The position numbers and the translations under genes are program-made. Positions 10,398 to 22,947 of a stretch of 64,000 bases of DNA are shown piece after piece (within the stretch, counting starts at the first letter, position 1; the number at the start of each line of letters is the position of its first letter). This DNA comes from Sycobia sp. Sy_11. Lineage: Eukaryota; Arthropoda; Insecta; Hymenoptera; Epichrysomallidae. The stretch spans positions 731,001-795,000 of the forward strand of contig JACCIC010000226.1 in NCBI GenBank assembly GCA_018907035.1. The letters run 5' to 3'. The notes beneath the pieces are model-generated. The model saw nothing but the letters and a program-made list of their open reading frames with translations. It was not told the DNA's origin and ran no database searches.

Positions 10398-11673
10398 TAC
10401 CTGCGAAGAACCAGAAAGTGAGCACAGAGGAACGTCAGCTTCGACCGGGGTATCCAAGAAAAGCTCGATAGGAAGAGAACCGAGAATGAGGAAAAATATG
10501 TCAGTGACTTGAAAAGGTGAAAGTTCGAACTTTCAGCAATGAAGAATGATTGTTACTCTTCTCTCATCATTATCCTTGTTACCAATATTTTATCCTTTTA
10601 ACTAAAGTGTTCAATTACATTAATCTATATTAACTTTCAGAGTTGGGTTTTGTTGAAAACAGGGACGTAAGATATAGATCGAATAAAAATAATGCTTTGG
10701 TTGAAGGCTAATGATAGAACTAGTAACCTCTAGAAAAAATGAAAAATGTATTAAAAGTTTAAGAGCGGTTTGTTTAAATTTAAAAGTTGGTAGCATTTTC
10801 AATTATTAATACACCAGGCCGCTCATTTGAATATTCAGTGTCAGTTTTTACTCCTCTGAATTTTGTTTTCTCTTTTATAGAAATTTTTACATAGATTTTA
10901 CATTTAATGTGTCTTGACTAAAAATGTATTAAATATTTTATTCTTTTCAGTGAATATAGGCTCATTCAATACTCATTTCCTAGATTATATTTTACTTATA
11001 ATTTTTAAATTGTTGCGTGTATATTTTCACTTAAAATTTAACTTCTCTTACCTTTACTATAAGCAGATACGTACTTATCTTATTGGACGAATCTGAAATA
11101 TATAAAGTAGCTATTAACTAATTCGATATTAGAGAGTAGGTAAAGAATAAACCATTAAAATTTGAAAAGTCATTTTACTTACATCATTAAGCTTTGAATG
11201 CGTTGAATAAAAGATTTTAATCCTTATACTAGACAAAAGTTTAATTTAGATTCATGATAAAAAGTAAAAGCTCGCCCATCTGCTAACGCGCTTTGGAAAG
11301 CATTTATACAGATCCGCATCCATGCACGCACGCATGCATGCACAGACACATTAACGTGCGCGCACACAGCCACACACATTCAACAAGACTAGGTTCCAAC
11401 TTACAAGCCAACATTACTGGAACACATAAACCCTTCACTCGCAAGAGTGCATCAAAAGTACAAAACTCGAAATTAAGCACCTAAAAATCAACGGAGCGCG
11501 CTTAACACTCTCACGATCTGAAAGGTTCTTTACTTAGCATGCTGAGAACGTCTTCACTTTTCCATAATTCAGAAACGCGTCTCCGTCTAAATTTCTCTCC
11601 TTATTTATATATCTGAGGAATGGCAACACGGCTGCTGTCCTTTTCAGACGTCTCAACGCAAAGCCTTCTTCTG

Positions 11674-11677
<4 letters not shown>
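10395..11677. other. AT-rich intergenic DNA with a short CA/CG-rich patch
   Basis: Around 11,320-11,390 there is a CA-, GCA- and CG-rich alternating patch (CATGCACGCACGCATGCATG). The short frame at 11,293-11,484 is a by-product of it. No gene is recognised. Confidence 0.5.

Positions 11678-11732
<55 letters not shown>
11678..11732. repeat. (TA)n microsatellite
   Basis: About 27 TA units. It is the source of the IYIYIY stretch in the minus-strand frame across it. Confidence 0.98.
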
Positions 11733-11736
<4 letters not shown>

Positions 11737-13152
11737 TATTATACATTTTATGCAGATGTCTACAGGCTTCGCGGTTTGTCGAGTGCGCCGTTTCGGAATG
11801 GCTTCAGATTTGTTTGGACGAATTTTTCGAGCATTCGTCTTACTTTCCTCGCTTCAAATGCTCTATATAATTCGATTTATCCTTCTGTAATATAAATTCA
11901 GCTTTTGTTCAAGGATGCCATTAAGAGCAAAACTTCAATGTTTTCTCTGCTTGTACCAATGAAGCCAGAAAAACGAAAGATTTCCCTTTTAATTCGATAA
12001 TTATACGTTGATTACCATGATCTATGATCTAATAGCGAATTGAATCAGACGTACATTCATTTTTCAGTAATTAATTATATTTTTTCGTTTTTCTTTTACT
12101 TATTGTATTGTTAACTCCGTGAATTTACTGTATTAAAAATTTATTCCGCTAATTTCTTTTATAGTTCTCTATTGTAGAATTACAGCAAAGAGTCTGTTTG
12201 TTTTATGGTGTGATATTTCTAAATTAATCTCTAAATTCTCTTTCATTAAAAAACAGTTAGATAAAATAATGAACATCTTAGAACAGCTTTCCCAATTTTC
12301 TGACTTTATCATTTTCAACTTAACAAAATCACATTCTATATACATTGAATTCCATTCAGTAAAATCTCCTTTACTGTATTTTAGTCTCTTGTCGATTTCA
12401 TCGTTTATTCTTATGACTTTCTCTGTTTCTCTCCATATTGCCTTTTACCTGTCTTCGTTTCAAATATGTATTATAGCCATCCTCTTACTTCCTCGCTAAA
12501 CTCGCAACAGAAAAAAAACTGATATAGTTCCGAAAGCTTGCGATGGGGGGGAGGAGGTTACATAAGAATAATACCGACTTTCCTCTTTTAAAAGGGCTTG
12601 TTATATCTATTTTCTAAATTCCGTTATTCTTTCCCAAGAAGTCTTTTTTGCCAGAACGATTTTTATCCTATACGAGTCGCGGCCTCTGCTCCCTTCCCGC
12701 ACACCATTCGAGAGACGTAAAAGTTCGCCAAAGGAGATCGCCGACAAGATACCAGTTTCATAACTCCCATACATATTTCATAGAGTTTTCATACAAGCTT
12801 TTGTATATTGGATTTTTTATAATGTATGCATGATTTCGCATAGATTCGGTAAAAAAAAGAAAATATATACATGATTAAGTAAAATGAATCATTTCATATC
12901 TATTTTTTATTTACAGTTGTTACTAGAAGAATATATTTTTTTTCCTAAAAAACTGTTTATATTTTGCTTTAAAAGCCGCAGGCTTTGCAATTTTTACACT
13001 GAAATGGAGATAGCAAATCATAAAACCGATCCGCGATTTTCTTTCCCATCCCTTCCATAACCGCACGGCTTCCTATCGTGATTTACTTTTTATATATTCA
13101 ATTTAACTTTTATTGCGATTTTTATCGATTCGCTGCAGTACATATAGTTTAT

Positions 13153-13158
<6 letters not shown>
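11733..13158. other. AT-rich intergenic DNA, nothing recognised
   Basis: Short unrelated open frames (12,269-12,499; 12,648-12,833) lack motifs and splice context. A slightly GC-richer patch lies at 12,660-12,760. Confidence 0.5.

Positions 13159-13159
<1 letters not shown>

Positions 13160-13198
<39 letters not shown>
13160..13198. repeat. (TA)n microsatellite
   Basis: About 19 TA units. Confidence 0.98.
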
Positions 13199-13204
<6 letters not shown>

Positions 13205-13337
13205 CATATCTAGTTGAATGTTACTATGACACTCATGTATAAAATATATAAGACACCTTTGCTCTTCGTTACACTGTATTTGTCCTAATCTCCCAGAACC
13301 TGAAACACACAGACACACACGCAAATGAAACAATGAA

Positions 13338-13363
13338 AGAGAGAGAGAGAGAGAGAGAGAGAG
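13338..13363. repeat. (GA)n microsatellite
   Basis: About 13 GA units. Confidence 0.97.
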
Positions 13364-13522
13364 GGACAGATATTATTAATTTAAAATACTTAATTAAAGT
13401 TTCATTCATTTTATTAAAAATTAGGTAACATATGTTATATTTTCGTTAATAAATAATATTATTTCAGTTTAAGAATGGTGGATGTATTGATGCATCATCC
13501 ATTTGAAATATATACTACATAT

Positions 13523-13526
<4 letters not shown>

Positions 13527-13560
<34 letters not shown>
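13527..13560. repeat. (GT)n microsatellite
   Basis: About 17 GT units followed by CGTGCG, a typical alternating purine-pyrimidine tract. Confidence 0.98.
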
Positions 13561-13564
<4 letters not shown>

Positions 13565-14490
13565 CGTTGTTGTTGAGTAATTTTTTTAAATTTTTGTTTA
13601 TTATTAATTGAATCATTTTTTGACTCTTTTAATAGTTATTTATTTAAAATAAGAAATATATTTACGTATTCAGGTAACGCATACCATTTAATTAGGCATT
13701 ATAAATTCTTTTCTATATGCATTATTACGTATTACAATTTACAATTAAAAATTAATAATTATTATTTTTTATGCACTAATTATTGTAAATTTTAATGTTA
13801 AACACCTTTATTAAACATATAAATTATTTTATTTCGATGAAAAAAATTCCGGCATTCGCTGAGTATCGAGAACCCACGACTCTACGATTAAAAATGCAAT
13901 ATGCGATTACTATACTAAACTAAAACGCAATATTATTATAAAATAAATTACTATACTATGCTAAAATGCAATATGCGATTACTATACTATACATTGCATA
14001 TAACCGTATAGCACTTAAGATCATATAATAATTTTATAAACACAGGATAAAACATATATAGTAAACCTGTGTTGAATACTCTTCCCCATGTCGTAAAGAT
14101 CTGCGGATTTGTGACAAGACTGGCCTACCTAAATAAATGAGTAAAGTCGAGTCTTATTTCCATCATCCAATTAGAATGCGCACAATTCAATAAGATGAGA
14201 TGAGCATGAATGTTAAATTATTAGTTACGAATTGATATTATAGCCACAATGAGTGTTTCTTTTAACACATTCAAAGTTTAACTTCTGTGCATCAGAAAAA
14301 TATTTCTAACTTATAAAAATAAAAAATAATATTCTCCTTCAATGAATCTTATGTGTCAGAATGAGGCGATCGGTCTAGATACGGTTGATTGTTATAACGG
14401 TACATTTTCATGATTATCGTGACTTACAGTAATCGATATACGTCCTAAACCGTTCCATTTAGTTAGCTGGCCGATTCTTTTTGGACATAT

Positions 14491-14493
<3 letters not shown>
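13561..14493. other. AT-rich DNA with a short degenerate duplication
   Basis: The phrase AATGCAATATGCGATTACTA occurs at 13,893 and again near 13,965, so about 75 bp is duplicated in degenerate form. No gene is recognised. Confidence 0.45.
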
Positions 14494-14537
<44 letters not shown>

Positions 14538-14541
14538 GCGC

Positions 14542-14577
<36 letters not shown>
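14494..14577. repeat. Compound (TA)n-(CG)n-(TG)n microsatellite
   Basis: TA repeats to 14,535 pass into CGCGCGCG and then TG repeats to 14,577. The whole 84 bp alternates purine and pyrimidine, favourable for Z-DNA. Confidence 0.97.
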
Positions 14578-14579
<2 letters not shown>

Positions 14580-14580
<1 letters not shown>

Positions 14581-15596
14581 CATTAGCTAAGAATACTATG
14601 CATACTTAAAGTTTATATGGCAAACACGGCAAATACTAATAAATTGACATTAAAACATACAAGTAAAATTATATTAAATAGAATTGCTATAGTAACTCGA
14701 CTATATCTTTATTAATCAGAGGTTGCTGAAAAATATTATTTTCTTTTGTCTTTCTGAAACTTTTCCTAAACATCAGCTTTTACTTCAGATAATCGAAGGA
14801 CCATAACATTTATCACAAAATATTAATAGTTTCATTTTAGCTATATACATTCCCATATCGTTGCTCATAGAAAAAAGAACGAACTCGAAGCCCGGTGCGC
14901 GATGAACGAATTTGGCACCCACGATATTCGCGATCTTTCCAAAAGTTGAAAACACCCATAAGCAGCTTCCGCTCGTCGATGCGATCCTTTAGAAGGTTTC
15001 CTCCAGCTCGTCCCTGTCTCTTCATCCACCCCTTCCTAAGAATAGCTCTCGTGTATACAATGAAATAAGGAAATTCACCGGGGGCAGATTAGGGCGACCG
15101 TATAAAATCCTCCGTCTACAAACCTCGCGTATTATTATGACGCCGTCCCAGGCCGTACTCCTAGACGCACCGCAGGCTTATATATTCGGTTGACCTGAAT
15201 AGTCATGCGTAATATATGTGTACATGAACACACTTACGCGCGCCTGCTCGAGTATAGATGAGTCCAGTACCCAGTGTGCGTCGGGGATGAAGATACGTCA
15301 AAGATTACTGCAATGTAAGTTTTGGGCAAAGAGGTCCGCTAGTATGCACTAAAGCGAAGTACACATGAGGTATCCATATCTTCCATATAGATTACACAGG
15401 GCTGATAGAAAGTGAGACAAGTTGGTCTTTTTCAATCGTTTTCACGGAGAAAAGTCTTGTTCCGTCAGCCAGGGCCGGGATTTCATATTTTTCCAGGGTT
15501 CTATGATCTAAAAAAGCAAAAAAGTATATGTTTAAAACTAATATAAATAACTTTATGATTTTACATGCTAGGGGATCATTAGTTTAGCAATATATA
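14580..15596. other. Intergenic DNA with a moderately GC-rich part
   Basis: 14,860-15,340 is richer in GC and CpG than its surroundings but carries no frame with a domain. It could be a conserved non-coding element. The remainder is AT-rich. Confidence 0.4.
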
Positions 15597-16020
15597 TGAG
15601 GTGTAGTCAAAAAGTTATTAATATATATTTTGTCTCCTTCAAAGTAATCCTTCGAAACATTTTTGATAAGCACTTTTTGGTATTGTCTTGACCTCTTCCA
15701 GCGATGATGCGGTCTTTATCTCCTCATTCGTAATAAAATGCCTTTCTTTCATGGGTTTTTTACAAGTTGCAGTAGGTCAAATCTGGCAAATACCGTAGCA
15801 AAAGCAAGATTATGGTGTTTTTATTGGCTAACAAATTACGAAGAAACAATAACGTGTAGATGGCGCATTATCATGGAGAAATAACCATGACTGATGTTTC
15901 AACAATTCCGGAGGTTTTTGTCGTTTTGATTCATGCAAACAATAAGTTTGCATATGAGATGTACAAATTCCCATGCTATAACGTAAGTATGTTGAATACT
16001 TTCTTAAACTCACGTGCACT
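15597..16020 (-). mobile_element. Mariner (irritans-like) fragment, C-terminal transposase
   Basis: The left end is TA followed by TGAGGTGTAGTCAAAAAG, a mariner-type terminal inverted repeat. On the minus strand, degraded frames read RQKPPELLKHQSWLFLHDNA, which contains the second catalytic Asp (HDNAP) of a D,D34D transposase. Closer to the TIR, traces of the C-terminal end (FRRITLKETKY) are visible. The N-terminal half and right TIR are missing. The fragment is non-functional. Confidence 0.65.
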
Positions 16021-16473
16021 CGGATAAATATGTAGTCGGCGATAATCATGTCGCGATATCTCATAAATTGCTTTAGCTATTTTAGACAGATAATTAGAGG
16101 AAAGTTAACTGATGTATACTACACACGTAGTAGTAGAGTCGCATGTAGAAACATGAAAAAAGAAATATACCGTTTTATTCCATTAAGTAGTATAGATATG
16201 CATACATGCTTATTAATTTTTCAGTACAATAATAATTTCATTAAGATGCATTTATCTCATATATATATATATAAATATTTATTCTAAATTTAGAAATAGT
16301 AAGTATATAATAAATATTAAAAAATAGTAGATATGAAAATGATATCAGACGACCTGAAATTATTATATATTCGAGATTGAAACGAATCTTCGACAAAATC
16401 ATAAAATTGAAGGTGATGAGTATGAATTTAGTAGAAGTTCGTATAAGAGTGTTCTTTCAATAATCATGCGTTT
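16021..16473. other. AT-rich intergenic DNA, nothing recognised
   Basis: No motif. The small frame at 16,048-16,287 is not supported by any domain. Confidence 0.5.
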
Positions 16474-16620
16474 AAAAAATGCTATGAAATTAATACATAT
16501 GGTGTTACTTACGGCCTCACGAATATAATGTAAAATTTTAGAAAAAATGCTATGAAATTAATACATATGGTGTTACTTACGGCCTCACGAATATAATGCA
16601 AAATTTTAGGAAAAATGCTA
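16474..16620. repeat. 68-bp tandem duplication
   Basis: A 68-bp unit starting AAAAAATGCTATGAAATTAA occurs at 16,474 and 16,542 with almost no differences. A third copy begins near 16,610 but breaks off after a few bases. The near identity points to a recent local duplication. Confidence 0.92.
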
Positions 16621-16969
16621 AGAACAGAATGTGTACACGTAACGGCCTGTGACGCCTGTGACTTTACGCGACGATTTACTTCCGCGAAATACCGGCAAGA
16701 TTTCCCCCTATTTCTGGCTAATCTCGCGATTAATAGTCAGGGATCTGGGGATGGTGCGTGAATAGATACGTGGCACAAAAATCACTGCGAAACGAATTCA
16801 ACCGATACTAAATGTAGAACCGTTTAAGTATCTAATCGGATTCTTTCATAGATTCTAATTCAACACAGAGCAGCATAAGTATCTTAAATATTTAATTTAT
16901 TCTTACATTATATTATATTAAATTTACCATTATTTTGTATTATATAACTACTTAACGTAAACGCGCAAA

Positions 16970-16973
<4 letters not shown>

Positions 16974-17033
<60 letters not shown>
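16974..17033. repeat. (AT)n microsatellite
   Basis: About 30 AT units. Confidence 0.98.
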
Positions 17034-17037
<4 letters not shown>

Positions 17038-17187
17038 ATGAATAACGAAGCTTAGCCTATAATATTACATACAAACTTATCCTACGTTACGCTATCTTAT
17101 TAATTAATTTAACTAATTTTCTGAATTTTTATAATATTTTTATATTATTTCTACTTAGACTTCAGCATACGTGCATACGTACATACG

Positions 17188-17251
<64 letters not shown>
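17188..17251. repeat. Compound (AT)n-(GT)n microsatellite
   Basis: AT repeats to 17,204, then about 23 GT units. Confidence 0.98.
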
Positions 17252-17252
<1 letters not shown>

Positions 17253-17319
17253 TACACAATCTATCATATATACATAATATTTATCATTCATTTATTTATA
17301 ATTTATTTATTTAATATTA

Positions 17320-17480
17320 AAATCAATTGCGGCGAGAGCTTTCCCAGAATTTTCTGGTCGGCATCTTCTCCCAACATTCATATATTTCCCGTGGTCGGAA
17401 AGTAGAGGCGCGAGCCGGAGCTCCGTCGTTCGGCGCTACAGTGTTTACAATCTGTATATAAATTTCCTCTCGGCTTCATA
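17320..17480. other. Small GC-richer island
   Basis: About 100 bp of GC-rich sequence including the 10-bp palindrome CGGAGCTCCG near 17,420, between microsatellites. No frame or RNA gene is recognised. Confidence 0.3.
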
Positions 17481-17588
17481 TATTTGTCATTACGTAGTAA
17501 CTTTTGCCCAGTTCTTGGGATGAGTTGTAATCAATCGAATATACTCGTTTCAATACTCTTAATAAAACTCTTTCCATCTTTTCTTCGG

Positions 17589-17589
<1 letters not shown>

Positions 17590-17647
<58 letters not shown>
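17590..17647. repeat. (AT)n microsatellite
   Basis: About 29 AT units. Both strands read through it as IYIYIY. Confidence 0.98.
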
Positions 17648-17650
<3 letters not shown>

Positions 17651-18099
17651 CATACTGCTGGACGCAACAGGCCTAAGTACCTCTAGATCATTCCTAAATT
17701 CAGAACAATTATTTTAATCCTATATATTATTAAGACAAGAAATTAAAAAATAATAGTATAAAACGTTAAAATACAAGTTTTTTTTAATTCTAAAAAAAGA
17801 AACATGAATATATTTTCAATCAAGAATAAATACGGTTTCATTAGTCAACCAAACAAAAGCTCACATAGCCTTGTAAACAATATCAACAAGATGGCAAACA
17901 CCTGAAAGTTTGTTGTCCATACAATATCAGTTTTCAATAACAATTTTTATAAATGAATAGTTGTTTAAAATTTTTAATTAATCGCCGAAAAGGTTATAAT
18001 ATATTTAAAGATATTGACGTATATTTTTGTTCATTTTTATTAATACAAATTATTTATAAATGAATACTAAATTCCAACCTACGAATAGAAAAAACTAAA

Positions 18100-18100
<1 letters not shown>

Positions 18101-18144
<44 letters not shown>
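18101..18144. repeat. (TA)n microsatellite
   Basis: About 22 TA units. Confidence 0.98.
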
Positions 18145-18149
<5 letters not shown>

Positions 18150-19500
18150 TACTGGTTCTACTGGACTTTGCCACGTGTAGTTCAAGCGTTGTGAAAATTA
18201 CGTAGACGCCAATTTCCACAAACACGCTCTTAAGCGGGGTTCGTGCATGGATTAATTAAAGAGACTACTATGCTTAACTACCCAGAGAATTTCGCGAGCT
18301 TGAATAATTTGTTCTCGAGAGTTGCGAAATTCCAGGATTGTGGGATACAATAACTCTTAAATATAAATTTTAAAGAAGTTGTTAAAACATGAAAGAATTC
18401 GGAATTATATGTTCCGTGTTACAAGAATTAAAGAAATTTGAAAAACCATTAAATCCGAGTTTCTTTATGTACTGAATATGCATATGCGTTTATAAAAGCT
18501 GCATATATAAAGCACGACTTGTCTTATTTATAATGAAAATGAAATATGCATAATTTGGAATACACTATTATGCGCATGGATTTAAATTTTAAAATATTTG
18601 AATCCTTTCCAGAAGTACTTCTTCAATTTTCCACATTTTAATTACAAACTATATATAGAAAACTTTTTTTATTCTTTTTATATTGAGACAGATAAATATT
18701 TCTTAGCTAAATTTGTTGATTTATTGCTATAGAACATGCAGAAAAATGTTCTATTATAATAGATAAATTTATCAAAAGTTATCATCCAAAATTTTTATAA
18801 TTAAATTTACATACTATAATTATCCGGTAGCTTGCATAGAATTTTTGGTTATCAAAATCATTAGGACTTGCTAATTTTTCATGAAGTTAGCATAGGCCTA
18901 ATACTTGTTTTGTATTGTGCAGGACGGGACCGTTAACCACTACTTTTTTGTTATGTTCGGCGGGTCAGATACGTTGATAATATACACCATATGTGATATT
19001 CTTATTGAAAAATAATTTTTCTTTGAATAAATGAACATTGATCTGAATAGTAAACATTATTTCCCAGTTACTTGAAAAACTTCAAGGTGCTTCTCTAATT
19101 TTTTCATCGTCATAAAAAAATTGCTTTTTATTATTTACATTGAATGTACATTTTACTTTTTATCACCGTTCTAGATTCTATGTAGTTCTAGATTTTATAT
19201 TCTATGCAAGAGGTTGGCTTATGAAAAATAAAATATTGTACCAACGAGTTTTCCAGTTGAAGATAACAAAGGAAATCCATCCACCAATGAGGACTGTATC
19301 AGAGATAATCAGAGCGTTATGTCAGTTCATAATTGTGAAACTGTAGACGATCCTGATAAGAACGCGCTTCCAACGGTCGCCTACAACTTAAGATTACCGG
19401 GAGATTGGTTGTTACCCTGTGTATGCGATTGACGATATCATTGATGTCCCTAGGTTATCGAAGTGCTTTCTAACTTTCAAAATATGAACGCTTTCTCATT
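18145..19500. other. AT-rich intergenic DNA
   Basis: No recognised gene. The right 250 bp (19,250-19,500) becomes GC-richer and may already belong to the retrotransposon relic that follows. Confidence 0.4.
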
Positions 19501-20059
19501 CAAAATGCTCTCCGATGGCGCCTCAAGTATCATTATAAGATTTTCCATCACTTTAAGTAAATCAAGCTTACGAAGTCTCTCGGCAGTCGAGAAATAGGCT
19601 CTTCTATCAACTTGAAGGCCATTTGATCCAGATCATTGTCAATGAAATGAACCAAGACATTGCATCTAATGTTGGTGTTACAGATGCGATTGCATATTTG
19701 CAATTTATGATTTTTAGATAGTAGAAATACGCAGACCGCAGGCATTCCATTCCAGATGAGCTGTTACTCGCATATACAAATCTTTAATCGCAGAGAGGCA
19801 TCGTACATACCGATTCCTTGTGTATAGCTCATGAATTTGGTGCGCTGATGAAATGGTACCAGCCAGCTAGCAGACATTCCCTATCACATCACACGGGCGT
19901 AAAAATAATCCAATGATGTGATATTTAACTTTGGTTAGGTGTTGCAGTTGCTCGGCTAGCTTTCTGGGTAGAGCGTTGCGTCTTTTGCACTCATCAGGAA
20001 ACTGAAGTCCAAGGTTGGATCACGTATCTTCCCGGCTCATTGCTCACGAATTGTATCGC

Positions 20060-20453
20060 ATAGTCTTCTCATTCTCTCCGAAGAGTGAGAGTGATTTAGA
20101 ACAACTCTTGTAATCCAGGTGCTGAATGTGTTAGCAAGATGAAATCGTCAACGAAAGTCATTAAATGGACTAGAATGTTGTTGAATCTACCACCAGATTA
20201 CTGAGCAGAATGATCGAAATCGATGATATATGAAAATATTGAAGAGTGCAGAAGAGAGTAGATTTCCATTACTAACTTCTTTCGTAACCCTGAGGGCTGC
20301 AGAATTCCATTCAGTACCAATAGTCTAGTCAAACCTTCGATGTAGTAGTTCTCAAGGTATTCCAATAACTCAGAGGTTAGGTCAGCTGTTTCCAATGAAG
20401 CTAGCAGCCCAAACTGGCGACGAAAAGGGACTGATTTCTGACCAAGCGGCTTT
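20060..20453 (-). pseudogene. RT core of the R2-like relic
   Basis: This holds motif B and motif C of a non-LTR RT in different frames, with stops between. The FVDD box keeps both catalytic Asp residues but has lost the usual Ala. The N-terminal continuation is displaced past 21,185. No zinc-finger or restriction-like endonuclease domain is seen, so the clade call is uncertain; other site-specific clades are possible. Confidence 0.5.
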
Positions 20454-20457
20454 TTAA

Positions 20458-21185
20458 GGTAGTATTCTACTTTACAACTTTGAAAAAAAATGTTTTTTTT
20501 TTACATTTTTCGAAAGTAAATATATTCAAGAATGTTAGCTCAAAATTTTAGAAAGATTCAGGTAGTCTAACTATACTTTTTCATCTTTCGAACGCACTTA
20601 CCTGAGCCCGCTATTCCGACCCGAAGCATGTCTATAATGGAAAAAATCCTGCATTTTTAATGAAGGATTCAGCCCACTTTTGAAAATAATGGAAATTATG
20701 GGCCTGAAAATCGGCCAAACCGTCATGCAGTTTGCCAATATGCGCGACCAACAGCGCATCGTTCGAGAGAACCGCCGCTCGACTGAGGCTTCTAAGGAGA
20801 GCAAAACTGAAAAAAAGCAGACTAAATTAGATGAAAATACTCGCCTGGAACAAGTTGAAGGCATATTGTATGGCCCAGGCATCGCTGATTGAGCGTAAGA
20901 TATTTTTTTCTACGATTTTTACTTACAATAACTTTAAACGCGTTTTTCTCAAAACAGCGTTTTCAAGTACTGTGGTCGTGAAAACTAAAAAACTATTGAA
21001 CCGATCCTTATGAAATTTTGTAACATGTATAAAAAATGTATAAAATAAATAAAAAAAAAATTTTATGTAATTCAAGAGTGTATTTATTAAGCATTTCAAA
21101 TCCTATAGCCATATCTTCAATAGCATTCTCAGAAAATTTTCACAAAAATAGCGTTTTTTTCGAGGGTCCAAAGTAGAATACTGCC
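20458..21185 (+). mobile_element. TTAA-flanked DNA transposon (Kolobok- or piggyBac-like), internally deleted
   Basis: TTAA at 20,454-20,457 and 21,186-21,189 flank inverted ends: left GGTAGTATTCTACTTT and right AAAGTAGAATACTGCC. These are inverse complements over 16 bp with one mismatch, and weaker similarity continues inward. TTAA duplications are made by piggyBac and Kolobok elements. The 728-bp element is too short to be complete. It appears to have inserted into the R2-like relic. Confidence 0.7.
20640..20892 (+). pseudogene. C-terminal transposase-like remnant in the TTAA element
   Basis: After an in-frame TAA, the plus strand is open through CIFNEGFSPLLKIMEIMGLK to a stop at 20,892, ending LEQVEGILYGPGIAD. 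The middle is highly charged (ESKTEKKQTKLDENTRLEQV). I recall similar ...YGPGIAD C-termini in insect transposon-derived proteins, but cannot verify the family. Because it sits inside the TTAA-flanked inverted repeats, I read it as the tail of that element's transposase. Catalytic residues are not present. Confidence 0.5.
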
Positions 21186-21340
21186 TTAAGATGGGCTTCC
21201 CAAAAATGGTAATCTTCGTGCAACCATCAAATACTCTTTTGAAGGCATAACTCTGGACGTGAAGACATGCAGACAGATCATTCTGAGTATCAGCACTTTA
21301 TTGAGAAGGCGAAGTAACACTTCCTTTGATTTTGATCTGT

Positions 21341-22947
21341 TATTGATCATGCATTGACGTATTTTTAATTGCAAAATTACGTGGAAAATTACGTGTTTCT
21401 TTTCAATATTATGTATTAAACATGCTTTGAACTCCATTCATATTTTGAATCTATATTTTTTCATTAATTTTTAATTTACTATTATTAATTTCATTGCCAC
21501 TGACAAAACCAATACATACATATGTCTTAATATAATTTTATATTTATTTACTATTGGTTATTTCCTTTTACTGAATCAACAATGTTTTCTCTGAAAGTAA
21601 CATCAATGGATGGGATTGCCATAAAACTCTAGTAAAATCAGAATCGTCATTGTATCATCCGGTACAATATAACATTAAAATCTAACTTTCTGTTTCTTTA
21701 CTTCGATATTATGTTCAACGAATCCAAAAATTTTTCATCGCGATACGTTAATCTCACATAAATCACTAATTTGATATTTAAAGACATTAGGATGTTTTAA
21801 GCAACGTAACTATTCTTTATAAACCTAATAGAAGATACTAAATCAAAAATCGTACTTACTGAGTAATTATATTTAAAATTATTCTTATCGAAAACCATGT
21901 ATTGATCTATTACTATATATGAAATACTCAGAAATATAGGTCTTATACTATTTGTGAATGTCGCGTCAGAAGACACTATTGAATTGTTATTCTTTCATTA
22001 GTTCATACTTTTCTGTGAATAATATTGCTAATGTTACATTCATCGAGAACAATAAAGTCAGGGGTGATTTCTAGATGTGCATTCAAAAAATACTAAGACT
22101 GTCATTTGAGCTTCAAATAGCTTGCCCATAGTTATCTCGTATCTTGACAAATTTAGAATTTTGTAACTTTAAATTTATTGCCTAAATAACTATTGCCTTT
22201 ATTAATTATACTATAATAATAAAGGATAATTATGATCTTTACTATCTGATATCAATTTTTTCCTTAAAATCTTTGTCATTGATAAATTTGCTTTATTTTA
22301 GCAAAACTTTTTAAAATTCCTGCATTAGTATCTAAACATTTAATAAAGCATTATTTTGTATTTAGCTGTCTGGAATTTTTTAAATTAAATAATTTACTTT
22401 TAACCATCCTACAATGGATGTTTAAATTCCAAAAATCGTTTTTTTGTTAAAAAATCAAATATTTTATACATTTCTGAAACCGTATTCTCAAATTGTTTTC
22501 AGCTTCTCAAATAATTTGGTCGATGATTCTATATTTCTATCATTCTAGGTTTTTTTTGCTTTGGTGTCTTCTTATATCTGACTCATACAGCCTTTGTCTT
22601 TTAGGAAATTATTTACTTCTCATTATAAATTCAATAAATACTCCGAACCCATATGTTGTATAGAATACTGGAGACTTTTTGAAGGTCTTTCAGTTACTAG
22701 GAATTTTCTGTATCGTGTGTTTAATAATCTAATTCCTATTTTTTTCTAATTATATTTACACGATAATCTTTTATTCTCTAAATTAATTAGTTTTTCAATC
22801 CTTGTGTTCTTAAATCGTGACCATGTCGAAATTACTTCAACTCGGAAAGAGTACTGATTTGCCGATGAATTAAAAAAGAAAAAGTTTTTTTCAGTTGGAA
22901 TTATTTCAAAAGTTACCAACTACAATCGAAAAAAATCAAAATACGAC
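21341..22947. other. AT-rich intergenic DNA, nothing recognised
   Basis: AT-rich sequence without supported frames or repeats. Confidence 0.5.

Larger units (their letters stand above)
19548..21340 (-). mobile_element. R2-like non-LTR retrotransposon relic, interrupted
   Basis: Minus-strand frames between 20,453 and 20,100 carry RT features: ETADLTSELLEYLENYYIEG, LRVTKEVSNGNLLSSALFNI (a decayed motif B) and LMTFVDDFILLTHSAPGLQE (motif C, FVDD for YADD). The spacing and the GLQEL after motif C resemble R2-clade RTs. Right of the DNA transposon at 20,458-21,185, the minus strand reads FKRVFDGCTKITIFGKPI, which fits the conserved segment ahead of motif A. The relic therefore appears split by that insertion. 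The part left of 20,100 (to about 19,548) is only tentatively included. Many stops show it is dead. Confidence 0.5.

Noticed and set aside
17476..17717. IYIYIY-type frames on both strands, also at 10.2, 11.5, 13.1, 31.2, 31.4 and 57.0 kb
   Set aside because: Translation of (TA)n microsatellites.
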